From Isoetes taiwanensis (lineage: Eukaryota > Streptophyta > Lycopodiopsida > Isoetales > Isoetaceae): 64,000 nucleotides of DNA. The notes beneath the pieces are model-generated. The model saw only the letters and a program-made list of their open reading frames with translations, did no database searches and was not told the DNA's origin. Below are positions 1-11,924 of this stretch, piece after piece. The translations under genes were made by a program, and so were the position numbers. Each line of letters begins with the position of its first letter. Position 1 is the stretch's first letter. Where the stretch lies: assembly GCA_021234155.1 (NCBI GenBank), contig JAJEKV010000207.1, positions 1,302,001 through 1,366,000 of the forward strand, read 5' to 3'.

Positions 1-369
1 TTGAAGATATCCTTTAGCAGTCGGCTCATTATTTGGGCATACAAATTATAATCCAAAAATGCTCTTCAATCTCATCTATTCTAACCTATTCAATGCAAAA
101 TCACATGCACGACCCGGCATCACCCAGACCCTCCGGAATGAGCTACAGCAAAAAAAAGAAAAAGAAAAAAAGCACAATGCATAAGCCTGCATAATGGAGT
201 TGCTTTCATCAAAGAGAGCTTGCATACAGAACTTCCACATATTGATACATGTTAGAATACGAGGGCCGGGAACCCACATTGATATGTCTTGTTCCTTCAA
301 TTAAATCTACATGAAGTCAATTTTACAACTAATACATTGTACAAATCCAAATATGTAATATAAAATAAA
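1..369. other. Flanking DNA left of Helitron H1, no gene seen
   Basis: AT-rich sequence with no recognisable gene. It ends with the A that precedes the TC terminus of Helitron H1. Confidence 0.5.
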
Positions 370-429
370 TCTTTATTATAATGTTTTAGGGTGTGTCTTG
401 AACTACGCCCTAATTTCGACGGTCGAGAT

Positions 430-1190
430 TTCACGCCCTAATTTCGACGGTCACGATCATGTTTGCCATATTTTGGTCTGCTGGCTCCTTCCACTCATCG
501 TGACGCCGGGCTATGGAATGTAAGCCAAACTGGGGGAATTGCGCTAGCCAGACTAGAGAGAATATGGCCTCGCGCCGAACCAAGTAAAGCATGCAATCCG
601 GTGCTTTGGTTACGGCTTTTCCGAAAGGTGGGGAGATCCGCGGTGGTCGCAAGTGCGGTGGATGTCCGCTTCCCCTAATCTTCTCTTTCACTTGGCAAGT
701 GATATTGGGGCCCCTGCATCTTTGGGGACATGGTCCGCAATTTCTCCGCGTGAAATAATCCGTTGCCATGGCCGACTTTGAAGTCATCCCCATGCAAAGG
801 CTGCGGAAGTCGCCCGGATCCGTTCTAGCGGTAGCCACTTTCGAGCGCCAAGCCACTTCTCCATCCCTCCTCCATCTCAACCACGAAGTAGAAATGATCG
901 CAAAGAAAAACTCTTGCGAGTCCGGACCACGTTGATCCGGTGGTAGGGTATTCGTGGAGTGCGTCTTGGTTTCGAGGTAACTTTTGCAAAGAAGCGGAGA
1001 GAAAGATGTAAGCTTCATTTTGATGATTAAAGCTCCATGTTTATTTTGCCCTAGATCGACATGTGCTCTTGATGAATACGAGCTCCGCTCTCCCTTTGCT
1101 ATGGTCTACTTACGTGTGCTTTAACTTCACCTCTTTTGGATTCGGATGATTCCCGGAGCAACCCGCCTATGGAGGTATATGACCGACTTT
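430..1190. other. GC-rich Helitron cargo segment, origin unknown
   Basis: This stretch is clearly richer in G+C than the rest of H1 and holds a 195-codon open frame on the minus strand (1018 to 431). The translated sequence is rich in Arg, Pro and Cys and shows no family motif I recognise. It may be captured host or LINE DNA. I would not call it a gene without transcript support. Confidence 0.2.
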
Positions 1191-1241
1191 CACGCCTCTT
1201 GCATTTGATGCGGTCTGTGAGCAGCTTCTGGATTTGAAAAT

Positions 1242-1449
1242 TTTGAGCATAAGGGGAAGAACTGCCCTAAGGTAATTAATCTATACATGAGTTGCATTTT
1301 AAGCTGAACATACCATGTGCAGTTTCTTTTGTCTTCTAATTGCGTTTTGATATTTGTGTGTTTCTTATTAGATGTCTGAATGCCATTATTGTGGTAACTC
1401 TGGTCACAAGGCAAAGGCTTGCCCTCAGAAAAATAAAGCCAAAGATGAT
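1242..1449 (+). pseudogene. Captured fragment of a CCHC zinc-knuckle gene, intron retained
   Basis: Two exon pieces read as one frame across a clean plant-type intron. Exon piece 1 (to 1271) ends HKGKNCPK, the second half of a zinc knuckle. The intron is 1272-1371 (GTAATT...TTATTAG, 100 bp, phase 0). Exon piece 2 starts MSECHYCGNSGHKAKACPQ, a C-X2-C-X4-H-X4-C knuckle, followed by a Lys/Asp-rich stretch. Such knuckles bind RNA or single-stranded DNA; the parent gene is probably a multi-knuckle nucleic-acid-binding protein. The reading frame loses protein-like character after about 1450 and upstream of about 1240. A retained intron fits DNA-level capture by the Helitron rather than retroposition. 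The exact parent family is not identified. Confidence 0.6.
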
Positions 1450-2225
1450 GGAGTTCCCGAACCCAGTGAACAGTCATGGCACTGTCAGAGGCCGATGGGT
1501 GCTCAATTTCTGTGTCAAGTGCATAGAAAAGGCCGATTCGTTGGATGTCTTGCAGCTTTATCATGGATTTGCAAACGCCATAGCTGCAGCAAGTCTAGCC
1601 TTATCTAGTTCTCTGTTTGTTTTTTCTTTTATTTCTAGATAGATTAAGTTTATGAGTCATCTGCTTCTAGAAACATACAGCTCCATGGCATGTTTATGGA
1701 AAGTTTCCCCATTTCTTAGTGTTTTTTTGAAGCTCAACTATGGCTTCTGATCAGAGGATTTAGAAATGAATATTCTGATACAGTCGATGCATTTGCTAAT
1801 AGAATCCTCTAATGGGACCCACAGAGAGGATTGCTTGAGCTCTATCAGGAAGGGGTGATGAGTTTGATCAGAATGATTGCATAGCGACAACCGCAATGCC
1901 TTTTGCCAAGCTATGATGCAGGAATATTGTTAATTAAAGCATAAGGCCAGCACATGGCCTGACTTCCTTGCCTAAGGACCAATCATGCCACTATAATGTT
2001 TTGAACTTTAAATTTCTATGCGGTGCGGTCCATTTTGCCAAACTCAGGCACACAAGCATGTGTCCAGTGAAATCTGCATTATAATAAGTTACAAGAAGTA
2101 CAACTATGTCGATGTGTCATAACAACAGTCCAAATGGACTCAGCTATAAACTTAGACAATTTTGCATAGAAATGATGTGCATGAGAATCTCCTACTAGGT
2201 GTTGAAGCTGGATATTATATTCATA

Positions 2226-3915
2226 CTAGTAATGGTGCCCAGCATTGCTGGGCATAAGTTGAGAGCCTGTAAATGCTTTGGGATGCAGTGAGAAAAGCCC
2301 TATCCCTTTCCCTTTTGCTCTATCCCGCATTTCATTTTTTCTTATTTTCTCTACTTTTTTTTTCTTTTCCTTTTTTTTTCTCGTCTTTCTCACATGTTTC
2401 CTTGTTTTTCCATCCCTTTCCTTCCCCCTTCCGTATTCCCGATAACCTTTTTCCCTTCCCTTTTGCTCCTTTCTCCACCTTTTCCCTCTTCTCTTTTTTC
2501 TTTGCCCTTTTCCCTTCCCCTTTCTCTTTTTTTATGCCTTCTCTTTTCCCCACCCTTTTTCCATGTCTTCCCTTTTTCTCAACCTTTTACTCTTTCGCCC
2601 TTTTCCATGCCTATTTTCCCTTCTCTTTTCCTCCTTTTCCCACTCTTTTCCTCCTTTTTTGTGTGCCTTTTTCCCTTCCATTTTTCTTTTCTCCCTCCCG
2701 TTTTCCATGCCCTTTTTACCTTCCCTTTTTCCATCTCCTCACCCTTTCCCTCTTTCCCTTTTCCATGTTCTCTTTTTCTCTATTTCCCTTTCCCCATGCC
2801 CTTTTTCCCACCCTTTTCTTCATTCTATTTTTCCCTGTGCTTCCTTTTCCTATTTTTCCCACCCTTTCCCTCTTCCCGTGCAATTTTCCCTTCTTTCAAC
2901 CCTTCCTTTTTCTTTTCTCTTTTCCTTTCCTCATGTTCTTTTTCCCTTTCCCTCCCCTCCATCACTCCCCTGCTTCCCTTTCCCTTTCCCTTTTTTCCCG
3001 TTTCCTTTTCTTGATGGATTTTTTTCTTTCCGTTTTCCTCCTTTGCCGATCCTTTTCCTGTGCACTTTTTCCCTTCCTTTCCTTTTCCTCTTCCCTTTTC
3101 TCTCATGCCCTTCCCCCCTTCCCTTTTTTTTTTCCCTTCCTTTTCTTTTTTCCTTGTGACCTTTACCTAGGTTCCCTTTCCCCCTTTTACCTTTCTTTTT
3201 TCTTTCTTCTCACTTTCCCTTTTTCTATGCCCCTTTTCTTTTCCCCTCTCCCCATGCTTTTCTTGTTCCCCCTTGTCCCTTCCCTTTTCCTCATTTTTCC
3301 AACCTTTCACTCTTCCCCTTTTCTTGATGCATTTTTTCCCTTCCCTTTCCCTCTCTTTTTTTTTCCCTTTTCCTATGCCATTTGTCCCTTCCTTTTTCCT
3401 CTTTCCTCAACGCTTCTCTTTTTCCCCCTTTTCCCATGCTCCTTCCTTTTCCCATGCTTTTTTTCTCCTCCCCTTTTCCATGCTTTTTTTCTCCTCCATT
3501 TTCTCCTTTTTTCAACCTTTTCCTCTTTCCTTTTTTTTTTCATGCCCTTTCCATTTACCTTTTCCACTTTATCTCTTCCTCCTTCCCTCGTGCCCTTCCC
3601 TTTCCCTTTTTCATTTTCCATGCCTTTTTCTCTTCTCTTATCCCCACCCTTTTCCCTTTTCCTTTTACCCTTTTCCCTTTTCCCTTTTCCCATTTCCCCA
3701 TGCCTTTTTGCCCTTCACATTCTCTCTTTCCACTTCCCTTTTCCTTTTCCCCCTTTTCATTTACCCTTTCCCCTTAAGAGATCGAAGCATGACCAATCAA
3801 AGTGTTGGTAAGTCGTGCAATAAATCTAGGCCTTCGGATGCATCCAGATGATCTCGGCCATTCAAATTAGGGCTCGATGCACTACGCACTTACGGTATAA
3901 CATTATAATATAAGA
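2226..3915 (-). mobile_element. Helitron H2 with polypurine body, nested in H1
   Basis: Read on the minus strand, it starts TCTTATATTATAATGTTATA at 3915 and ends at 2226 with the hairpin GCCCAGC-AAT-GCTGGGC, then ACCATTA and CTAG. The flanks are A (minus side of 3916) and T (minus side of 2225). After the 5' terminal block (about 3780-3915, containing the family phrase around GCCCTAATTTGAATGG) almost the whole body is one polypurine tract on the sense strand. No protein-coding content is credible. Confidence 0.92.
2290..3775 (-). repeat. 1.5-kb polypurine/polypyrimidine tract in H2
   Basis: The plus strand is nearly pure C/T with scattered CATG or CACG interruptions every few tens of bases. 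Purines lie on the minus, Helitron-sense strand. It resembles diverged tandem units such as AAAAGGGCATGGGAAAAGGG. The open frames here, up to 512 codons of Phe/Pro/Ser/Leu, exist only because pyrimidine-only codons include no stop. Confidence 0.9.
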
Positions 3916-4339
3916 TGTATTTGTTATGTATAGAGAAAGACTTGATTGTCATTCATGATTGTGGCAGAGCCAAATGATCTGCTTTTGCAATGTCATGAAG
4001 CCAACTAGGTAAAGGTCATTATTTGCAGAAGAGCTGAATAAACCAAGGGCTGAATATACATTGCTCGAAACAGGAGTAAAAAGGGTATTTACAGGAGAAA
4101 GGAAATATCATAGCAGGCTGGATAAGAGCATTTCAAAAAGGGAGATTTTTACAAAGATAATAACTGGAGGTCCTCCTTGCAGTGGGAGCGAGCCTATTCA
4201 GCTTTGTTTGATGCATTGGATTCAATAAATTGAGCTTTAGATCTTCTTATGCATTTGAAATAATAGTTATAACGAGCTATCTTTTTACTGTTGAAGCTCA
4301 TTATCATGCATAAACTTTGGCTGTGGTAAGCAGCAGTGA

Positions 4340-4473
4340 TTTTCAATCCTCATGCAAATGTGATCTATTATGTGTACATATGAACTGGTTTATGTGGGTT
4401 AATAAATTTTAAATCCTAATACAAACGTGATCGATGATGTGTACATATGAACTGGTTTATGTGGATTAATAAA
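4340..4473. repeat. Two-copy tandem repeat, 67-bp unit
   Basis: Copies at 4340-4406 and 4407-4473 share a long identical core (TGTGTACATATGAACTGGTT) and differ at scattered bases. It lies in the 3' half of H1. Confidence 0.75.
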
Positions 4474-5262
4474 ACTGTAACAGCTTTGCCATGAATAGGG
4501 TATAATAAATAATGTATGTCCTTTTGGATGCCTTTTCGGAAACAATAGCTGGATAATGCAGTATAAAAGCTATCTTGTTCTTGAAACGTACATGCTTTTA
4601 AAGTGGAAATCAATTATTTGGTCATGAATAGTTGATAACATACAACTTACAGGTTGGCTAGAGCAATGATGGCATGCATATTTCTCTCCTTCAAGTCCAC
4701 CACTTTCATCTTTTATGCTTTGATGCTCATTGTCAAATGGTAGACTTGGATAATGACTTCTACATTTCATTGGACATCAAAGATGGAATTTTTGTAAGTA
4801 ATTGCTAAATTGAAAGCTAACATCTAATTGTGTTGTATTTGCGGTTACTACATGCAGAGGTGCAAGAAGCACTTTTTGTTTTTGTTTGGGGAGGAGGGGG
4901 GACACAAGTATGACATCGTCATAAGTGATGTATACATGTCAAACATGGATGGTTTCAAACTTCTGGAGCTAGAAAAAAGTTCCATATGAAACATAAGAGC
5001 AATTGTCCATTGTTGTCATCAAATTGTAGCAAAAAAAAATAAAAATAAAAATAACAAACAAACTAAAAATGAATATTCCTAATGCTCAAACGATGAAAAT
5101 TATGTTGAAATGCATGTTTAATTACATAGTTTTGTAACCATAACTACCTCGCTACATTTTTAACAAAACACAAAACAATAATAGTACACATTTTTTCTTT
5201 CTTTCAACCTATCATTTCCAAGCTCTTAATGTATGCCTAGCAACGCTGGGCACCTTTACTAG

Positions 5263-8082
5263 TAGATCTACATATCGTGATAAAAAAAGCTTGTACAAAA
5301 AACATTGTATTGAAGATCATGAGCAGAGAGGCTTTTGTGCTCATCATTGGCTATATCCATCTCTGTTCACCAATTTAAAAATATAATGAGAAAAAACATA
5401 GTAGAGAAATGCATCATATATTATACCAATTTTTGCAGGTTCCACCAAACAAAATACGTCTTATCATATACAAAACCTAGAAAAGAGTAGAATAGAGCAT
5501 GCAAAAATAGAAGAACAAATTTGCAAAATGAAACAGAACTCCAAAGAGATGAGCTAAGCAACAACGAACATTTGCTGAAAATTACTTCGTGTTCTTCATA
5601 AAAATTATGACCAGCTTCTTCAAGCTCTTGCAATCAAATATAAAGCACACACCATTCAACAACATATCCTTCTTGAAAAAGGATAGTGACAGAGATAAGA
5701 TCCTAAGCCTACACCAAATTATAGTATATCTCAAAGAGCATGCGTACAGAAGAAACCACAACTTTAATCAAGCCTTTTAGAATACATCCATCCTTGCAAG
5801 ATAGACACCACGTAAATGCATTAAGATTCTTTTTGCAAGCTATATCAATCCAAAGTTTTAGGCCTGTAGAAGTTAGATAGGAAGTTAGGATGAAAACGTT
5901 GATCCTTAAAAGCACTATGCCTGACCAATAATATGATTATGACAAATATTGATATACTGTGAGTAAGCCTGTAGTAGATGGGGTAGTACCTAGCATGCAA
6001 ATAAACCATGGATGATTACAACATCATCATCACTCTGCATAATATTTGAATGCAAAGCATAAATATCTAGCATCAAATATGTGTACTTGTAGAACTACAA
6101 TCTAGAGCCTAAGAGAGCATGCATGTGTCTCTCAGGTTTGGTTCCAAATATTTCTAGACATCCAAGCAATGCATCCCAGATAGGAGGGTGATGAATCTCT
6201 CTTGGTTTGGTTTAGAACATTTCTAGACATCCAAGAAACCCACACACATATTTATGAAAGCAAAGCTATAAAATAGAACGACCAAACAAAATATAACTAA
6301 ACAACTAAAGCCACATTACCTGGAAGGAGCTATGGATAGCATGAGTGCTCATGCCTTAAATAACACAAAACAGAGCAAAAACAAAAGCTTAAGCTCTCTT
6401 CTTTTGTCAAGGAGCCTTGGTCTGGATTTGTTTATTAGAAGGCTAAAAAACACATCAGCCATATCACATCCACTAATATGTACTAGTTGTTATCGCAAAG
6501 AGAAAATCAAATTGAAGGAAGAATGGGCTTCAATATCCCTGTTTTGTTGCAGTGTATGTCTTGAATGTCAAACAAAGAAATCCATGCAAGATGTCTTGCA
6601 CATTCGAAGATAGCTTACCATGACTAAGATCTGAAGCTGAGAGTAGTTGCATGGTTAGCCCTGGGAAATTGTTTTTATACTCACTTCAGAAACTAAATCC
6701 CGACGTCCTACATAATATAACAATATGCTGCATCAGCTAAGAACATTTATAACCTGTACAAAAAGAAAGATATATAAGATCAAACAGGATATCAAGGGCC
6801 TAAAATTTTTGAGTGTTTCATTCTCATTGCATGAATTAAAACACTAATTTCTAACATTCAAAATAGAAAAAACTTGAGAAAATACGTAACAAATGATGTT
6901 TTAACCCAACAAAGAAAAATGATCTTGAGCTGTCGTTTACAAAATGGGTCCGGCTGAAGCTAAACATGAAATGAAAAATCGTCTAAAATGTTTTCTCTCA
7001 GATTTTTTTCATGTAATACAAACAAAAACAAGACGTCCTTCTGAATTCGCTGCCTCTTGATGCACTTGCGGCTTTAGGATCTAGGTGAAAAGCTCCAGCT
7101 CAAGCTGCAGGTGGAAGCTCCAGCACACGATTTCACTCTCTTATAAACCTAAAACCCTAAGGGGTATGGTGCAAGGCGGCAATCTAACGCCGCCATAACC
7201 ATAATCACTGTGAGGTCCACCGCCCCGTTGGTCCACTAAAACCTAAAGGGGGCAAATCGATGCCCTGAAAATCGAAAGGCAAACCGATTTTTGTATATCT
7301 TTTTTTTTTTTTTTTTTCTTTTTCCGGGCAACAAAAATCCCCAAAATAAAAAATTGTAGAGAAAAGCTTCTACTACTTTTAAGAATCGAAAATTTTTTCC
7401 GGCCTCAAGAAACCCCAAAATCTTAGGAAATTAGATTAAAAAAAATTCCAAAAATATTTTCCACCAAACCAGAAAATCCCAAATTAACAAGATTGATTTT
7501 AAGAGTTTGGGTTGCAAAGCAACGAATAGGTCGTGAAAGAAAAAGCCACCTTCCAATTGAGGCAAGGGACAATTTCTTCACAACAAAGATCCTATTATCT
7601 CCAGACAGATCCAACTTTGAACAATGGAGAGTTTTGAGATGAGTTTTGGGACTTTCAAGTATTTAATTTAATTCTTGGAACTATGAAAAGTAATCCATTT
7701 TAAACGATAGAAACCGCCAGGCAAAGGATCTTATCGAGTTCTTAATGAGATAGAGCTCAAATGTGTTGTGGTTGCATGAAGGTTTGCATCGTCTTTCTCC
7801 GTACAAGTTGTGCACTGCAAACTTTCATGGTCAACTATTATTGCGATACAAGATCTTTAGCTTTGATGCATTTAGATATTTGCATGATCGTGGTTTCAAT
7901 GCAAGAGCTTCTCATGGTGCGACATTTTTTTTTTTTGCGATAATTAAACATTTGGTCTTTGATGCCATTGGATAGATGCTAGTACTAGTATAATCTAAAC
8001 ATCATACATGCTTGAAAATCACTTGTGTGGTATTCCAAAGATTGCAAGATTCAATATCATACATTCTCGAATAAGGGCTCGC
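5263..8082. other. Unassigned AT-rich DNA, no gene recognised
   Basis: No coding segment with recognisable motifs. Near 7140-7170 there is a TATAAA-like stretch next to AAACCCTAAGG, which resembles a plant telo-box, but no convincing gene follows on either strand. A poly-T run sits at 7300-7318. Confidence 0.35.
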
Positions 8083-8508
8083 ATGAAAACAGACAAAAGC
8101 TCTAGCTAGGTTTTTCATTCATCTCAGCAGCTTTTCTACAATGGTATAGAGTGGGTAGCTGCACATCGCAGGCTACCCAAAAAATGAAAAACATAGGGAA
8201 TATCTAGTTATAACACCCGGACCCCAAATAAAATTGTGTGCTACAGATGTTGGCTAGTGTACCTGCCGAGAGCTTATCGTCGGGATTAAAAAAACCTGCC
8301 CTTCCGGCTTTCGAGGAAAAACCCTATCGATAAAATCTCGGCAAGGGGCTTGGACAATGCAAGGCTGCTAAACGTTCCCACAAAAAAACCCCACGCTCCA
8401 CAAAGAATACTGAAGTCGCTCATTATCCCTGGACCTGCACATCACCAACAAAAAAATCTCGAAAAGCGAGGAGCTGGTCACGCATGCCACGCGACAAAAA
8501 ACAACATT
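8083..8508 (-). repeat. Dispersed repeat R1, copy 1, with LINE-type 3' module
   Basis: About 425 bp closely matches 13047-13485, including CATTCATCTCAGCAG, the GGACCCCAA core and ACATCACCAACAAAA. Positions 8280-8340, read on the minus strand, contain the same stem region found before the (TTCC)n tails of the LINEs at 20.1, 23.6 and 24.5 kb (CCTCGAAA...GGGTTTTTAATCC). It may be a LINE- or SINE-derived family using that 3' module. The orientation assignment rests on the module. Confidence 0.6.
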
Positions 8509-10376
8509 TACACCTCTACGACGGTTACTTTGATCCCTTTCTGGCCTGGTACTACATGGTGACCACCCACCTTTGATTCACATAATAAATGCAACTTGAT
8601 GCTCCTAGCAAAGAAATCTGCTGTTAGATTTTGGATCATATTATTATCATCAGTGAAATATGGAAGGCATGGCGTGCTTTGCTCTGAAATTTCTATCAGA
8701 ATAGATAATCTTTGCAATATCCGAACTTCCTTTGCTTTTACATCATCGTATACTTTATCTAACCGACTCATAATTTCCTTCTGTCCAGTCATAATTTCCT
8801 TCTGCATAATCATGACTGTATCCACTTTATTGTTAATTTTACCACTTTCAGAAGAATCTTATCTATTTTGTCCTCCAATATAGTTGATGACGGATCAATT
8901 CCACATGAGCTATTATCTTTGCTGAATGTTGAGATGTGTTGCCCTTTCACTGATTCCTTGACATCATGACCTGCAAGATTTTCCATCTCCTTGTCTATAT
9001 GCTTCAGTTCCTCTAACTTTTGCATCATATCTTGCGTCCAATGTTCCCATTCATGAACAAATAAAAGCTCTCCAACAGATGTTTCCCTAACATCATTAAG
9101 GTCTTTAGCACCCCATCTGTGTACACATGATGGCCCTTTTTGTTTAGCCTTTTCTTTAATTCTGTTAGATAATACAACATCATACTCTTCTAAGATATCC
9201 AAATTCTGGACAGATTGTGGCCATATCACAAATTCATCCAATTCAACACATGTAGATTTGGCACAAATTCTAAATACCTCGTCCATCAATCGAGAAAATT
9301 CAGTTCCTACTTTTGGATTCTCTTTATGCTCGCGTGAAACACGTAGCATGATGTCGATCCAATGACGATCAGTCCAAAGACCCTTTTTACCCCCTATTTG
9401 TAAAATGAAGGTAATGCCAATATTGTTTGTGTCTGTGGCAAAGCTTATCTAGCCATCTCCAACATAATAGAGATCAGAGTATAATTGCTTTAATTGGGCT
9501 TGCAAATTTGTGAATATTCCTGAAGGAAGCAAATGTTCTTCTTTTCAACGCAATCATATCTACGACCAAAATAGAAAAAATCTCTACCAATTTGTGGATC
9601 CTGGTAGAGGATTTTTTGCAAAAACCAATACAATTGTGCAATTATTTTCTTCTTGGTATTTGTAAAGAATGCCCAATTTCTCCAAGAAATCTATGATTGC
9701 ATCCAAATATATTTATTCACTTATCCTCAAGAGATATTGCTTCATGTCTACTAATTCAAAACGATCTTGTTGCTTTGGAACCAGATCTAGTTGTATGAAG
9801 ATTGCAATCACTTCTCTAACAAACCATTGCACATCCAAGATAATAAATTCCTTGGAGTCATTAAGGTAAATGAGTTCTCCCATATCAAACAAATGCTCTG
9901 TTGCATCTCTTATCAACTTCTCTGAGATCTTGTCCTTGATGATCAAAGGTCCCAAAAGTGGGATAAGCTGTCGAAATGAAATGACCTTCTGGCAGTGATT
10001 TTGACATGAAAAAAAAACCATTTATGACTAGCTCCTTCCTTAAAAGTACCACACAATTGAGAAATTTGAGGCCTAGCTGTTTAAGAAGATTATTCAAAGC
10101 ATCTTTAAGTTGAAGTTTGAGAGGCTTCAATTGCTGGGGCTTTAAGGCTATGATTCCAAAACACTTTGTTCTGAAGTGCCAAAATCCATAAATTTGGAAT
10201 ACTCTCCAAGATATCTCTCAAGGAGCATATGAGCATGTGTTTTCATATTTGTGAATAGAGGCTGATCAGAATTTGTAAAGTAAATAAGAATCTTTGGCAT
10301 TGCAAGGGAAGAAGCGGAACGATGAGAAGCGATAAATCGGAGCCAGAAATCAAGAGAGGATTGAAATCGTTGGCTA
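8509..10376 (-). pseudogene. Decayed ROCO-like (COR-domain) gene fragment
   Basis: At least four overlapping minus-strand frames (10130-9885, 10021-9713, 9349-8810, 8825-8508) read like consecutive pieces of one protein broken by frameshifts. The segment around 9810-9900 (GELIYLNDSKEFIILDVQW) matches the pattern of the COR domain of Roco GTPases, where a D-x-Q-W motif follows a Gly-Leu-Ile-Tyr strand. The downstream pieces include CLPYFTDDNN and KLHLLCESKVGGHHVV, followed by the end of the frame near 8508. COR sits between the Roc GTPase domain and variable C-terminal domains in this family. The 5' part is missing: homologous-looking sequence stops exactly where the CACTA terminus begins at 10377. 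The family call is from motif memory and is moderate at best. A large non-Roco plant repeat protein is possible. Confidence 0.45.
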
Positions 10377-10628
10377 CACTACAAGAACTAATAAACGTCA
10401 GATCAATTGTCAGAGGCTCGAAAACTATTTGTGAAATGTCTATCTGCCGAATATAGTGACTATTCATATGACGATAAAAACTGACGTTTAATTTTGACTA
10501 AAAAACTGACTAAAAGCATATTGACGTTTTACCTGACAAATATTTTGACTAAAACCATGACTAAACCATTGTTTATTGTTATGACCATCAAACTGACTAA
10601 TATGCTGACTGTTACTTTTTGACGATAT
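10377..10628. repeat. CACTA left terminus and subterminal repeat array
   Basis: CACTACAAGAA is followed by a dense array of TGACTAA / ACTGAC / TGACGTTT motifs in mixed orientation, the usual binding sites for the TNP1/TNPA-type protein of CACTA elements. The array continues at 11656-11798 beyond the L1 insertion. Confidence 0.8.
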
Positions 10629-11640
10629 TTTTTTTTTTTTGAAGAACGTGTTTTACTTCATATTATACACTCAAAAGATTACAAAGTACTTCAAGAAGTA
10701 AGAAATATCCCTGAAGCATCAATCACTTTTAGATGATCACTCCATATTGGAAATTTAATACGATCAGGCCAATTGGAGATCTGAAAGCAATTATACAACT
10801 TCTTACGAATTTCTTGAAGTACCACCTGAGAAGAAATATGCTTATCATAAAAGACCTTTCTTCGCCTTCGCTTCCATACACTCCATATTAGCCAAGACTT
10901 TGCTATGTGAAATGCAATCCTTTTAGAAAATCCACCGATTTGGATAAATACCCAAAAGAAAGTGCCGACTATCCAAAGATACTCCAAAAAGAGAATGCAA
11001 CCAGACCTAAGACTACTCACCAAGCACACAACAAATATAAACAATGCTCCAATGTTTCAATGCACCGCCACACATTGGGCAAAGTGGGCTTACTCCCCGC
11101 TTAAAGTTTATGAACCATCTCATTAACTCTCAAAGAGCGATGAATCACCCGCCAAAGTAAAACATTTACCTTTGGAGGATTATATTTAGACCAAACAAGG
11201 TTCCGTGATGGATTGCCATTGAGAAGGCAAAGTCCTCAGAAGTGCCATTTTCGAGAAGGTGATAAAGTACTTGAGGATGGGCAATCAGAAGCATGAACTT
11301 ACTAGCTTCTTGCCTTCTTTAATACCTTGAACAAAGTTCCAAAGATCTCCGGTCACCAACCTTCTTAATTAAAGGAAGAGCACTTGCTACATAAGCCCAT
11401 ATACTAATATCTTTATCCAACAACCCATATTTCTCCTGAAACCATTGCCAAGGAGCAATGTCAATACCAAAATACCACTGTTCAATAGAAATAATACCTG
11501 CTCTCCTCCACCTTGCTTGGGAGTGCGCATGCATAAATTCTACAACTGGGTGTAGTTGTCCATGAATATACAAAGGCAACCACAGAAAGGGGGAAGATGC
11601 CTGAAGACAAGCTTCCCAATCAAATGTAATCACCTGCTGG
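10629..11640 (-). mobile_element. 5'-truncated L1 LINE with 15-bp target duplication
   Basis: A perfect target-site duplication ACTTTTTGACGATAT flanks it at 10614-10628 and 11641-11655. The run of T from 10629 is the poly-A tail of a minus-strand insertion. The minus-strand frames 11726-11319 and 11044-10691 look like the C-terminal end of a plant L1 ORF2. Typical features are the W-F..KYGLL..DISIWAY stretch, a Cys-poor remnant of the zf-RVT region near 11070-11100, and the terminal WLIWSVWKRRRRKVF motif. The reading frame is broken. It inserted into the CACTA subterminal array, so it is younger than the CACTA element. Confidence 0.9.
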
Positions 11641-11655
11641 ACTTTTTGACGATAT

Positions 11656-11798
11656 GTCTGACTACAAATTTGACTATAATGCATGACTAATAGTCTGACT
11701 AATTGGTTGACGAAATATCTAACCATAGAATAGAATAGAATTTGACTATAATTACTGACTAATAGTCAAACTAAACACGTGACTAAAAAGCTGACTAA
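11656..11798. repeat. CACTA subterminal repeat array, continuation
   Basis: TGACTAA-type motifs continue (CTGACTACAAATTTGACT, GACTAATAGTCTGACTAA) up to the base before Helitron H3. A short (ATAGA)n run occurs at 11726-11742. Confidence 0.75.
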
Positions 11799-11924
11799 TC
11801 TTATATTATAATGTTTTAGCGTGTTGTATCAAGCCCTAATTTGAATGACCGAGATCATCTAATTGCATCCAAGGGCAGAGATTTATCGCACGACTTTTGA
11901 CCACTATGATTGGTCATATTTTGA

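Larger units (their letters stand above)
370..5262 (+). mobile_element. Helitron H1, non-autonomous, host of nested H2
   Basis: The 5' end is TCTTTATTATAATGTTTTAG preceded by A. The 3' end is a hairpin (GCCTAGC-AAC-GCTGGGC, one mismatch in the stem), then ACCTTTA and CTAG, followed by T. These are Helitron hallmarks: TC start, 3' hairpin, CTRR end, insertion between A and T without target duplication. The 5' block keeps the family phrase GCCCTAATTTCGACGGTCGAGAT, here repeated twice in tandem. Without nested H2 (1690 bp) the element is about 3.2 kb. It carries a GC-rich segment and a captured zinc-knuckle gene fragment. No Rep/helicase coding is seen, so it would need enzymes from elsewhere. 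Pairing of this 5' end with this 3' end is inferred from orientation and the lack of other + strand ends between them. Confidence 0.8.

Noticed and set aside
431-1018. 195-codon minus-strand frame in H1 as a real gene
   Set aside because: No recognisable domain, GC-rich composition makes long frames likely, and no splice or promoter context was seen. Listed only as cargo.
2273-3851. Open frames up to 512 codons rich in Phe/Pro/Leu/Ser
   Set aside because: Pure pyrimidine sequence cannot encode stop codons on that strand. There is no protein-like complexity, and the frames lie in a Helitron polypurine tract.
7140-7260. Promoter with TATA and telo-box near 7.15 kb
   Set aside because: No plausible coding region follows on either strand, so the motif match may be chance.
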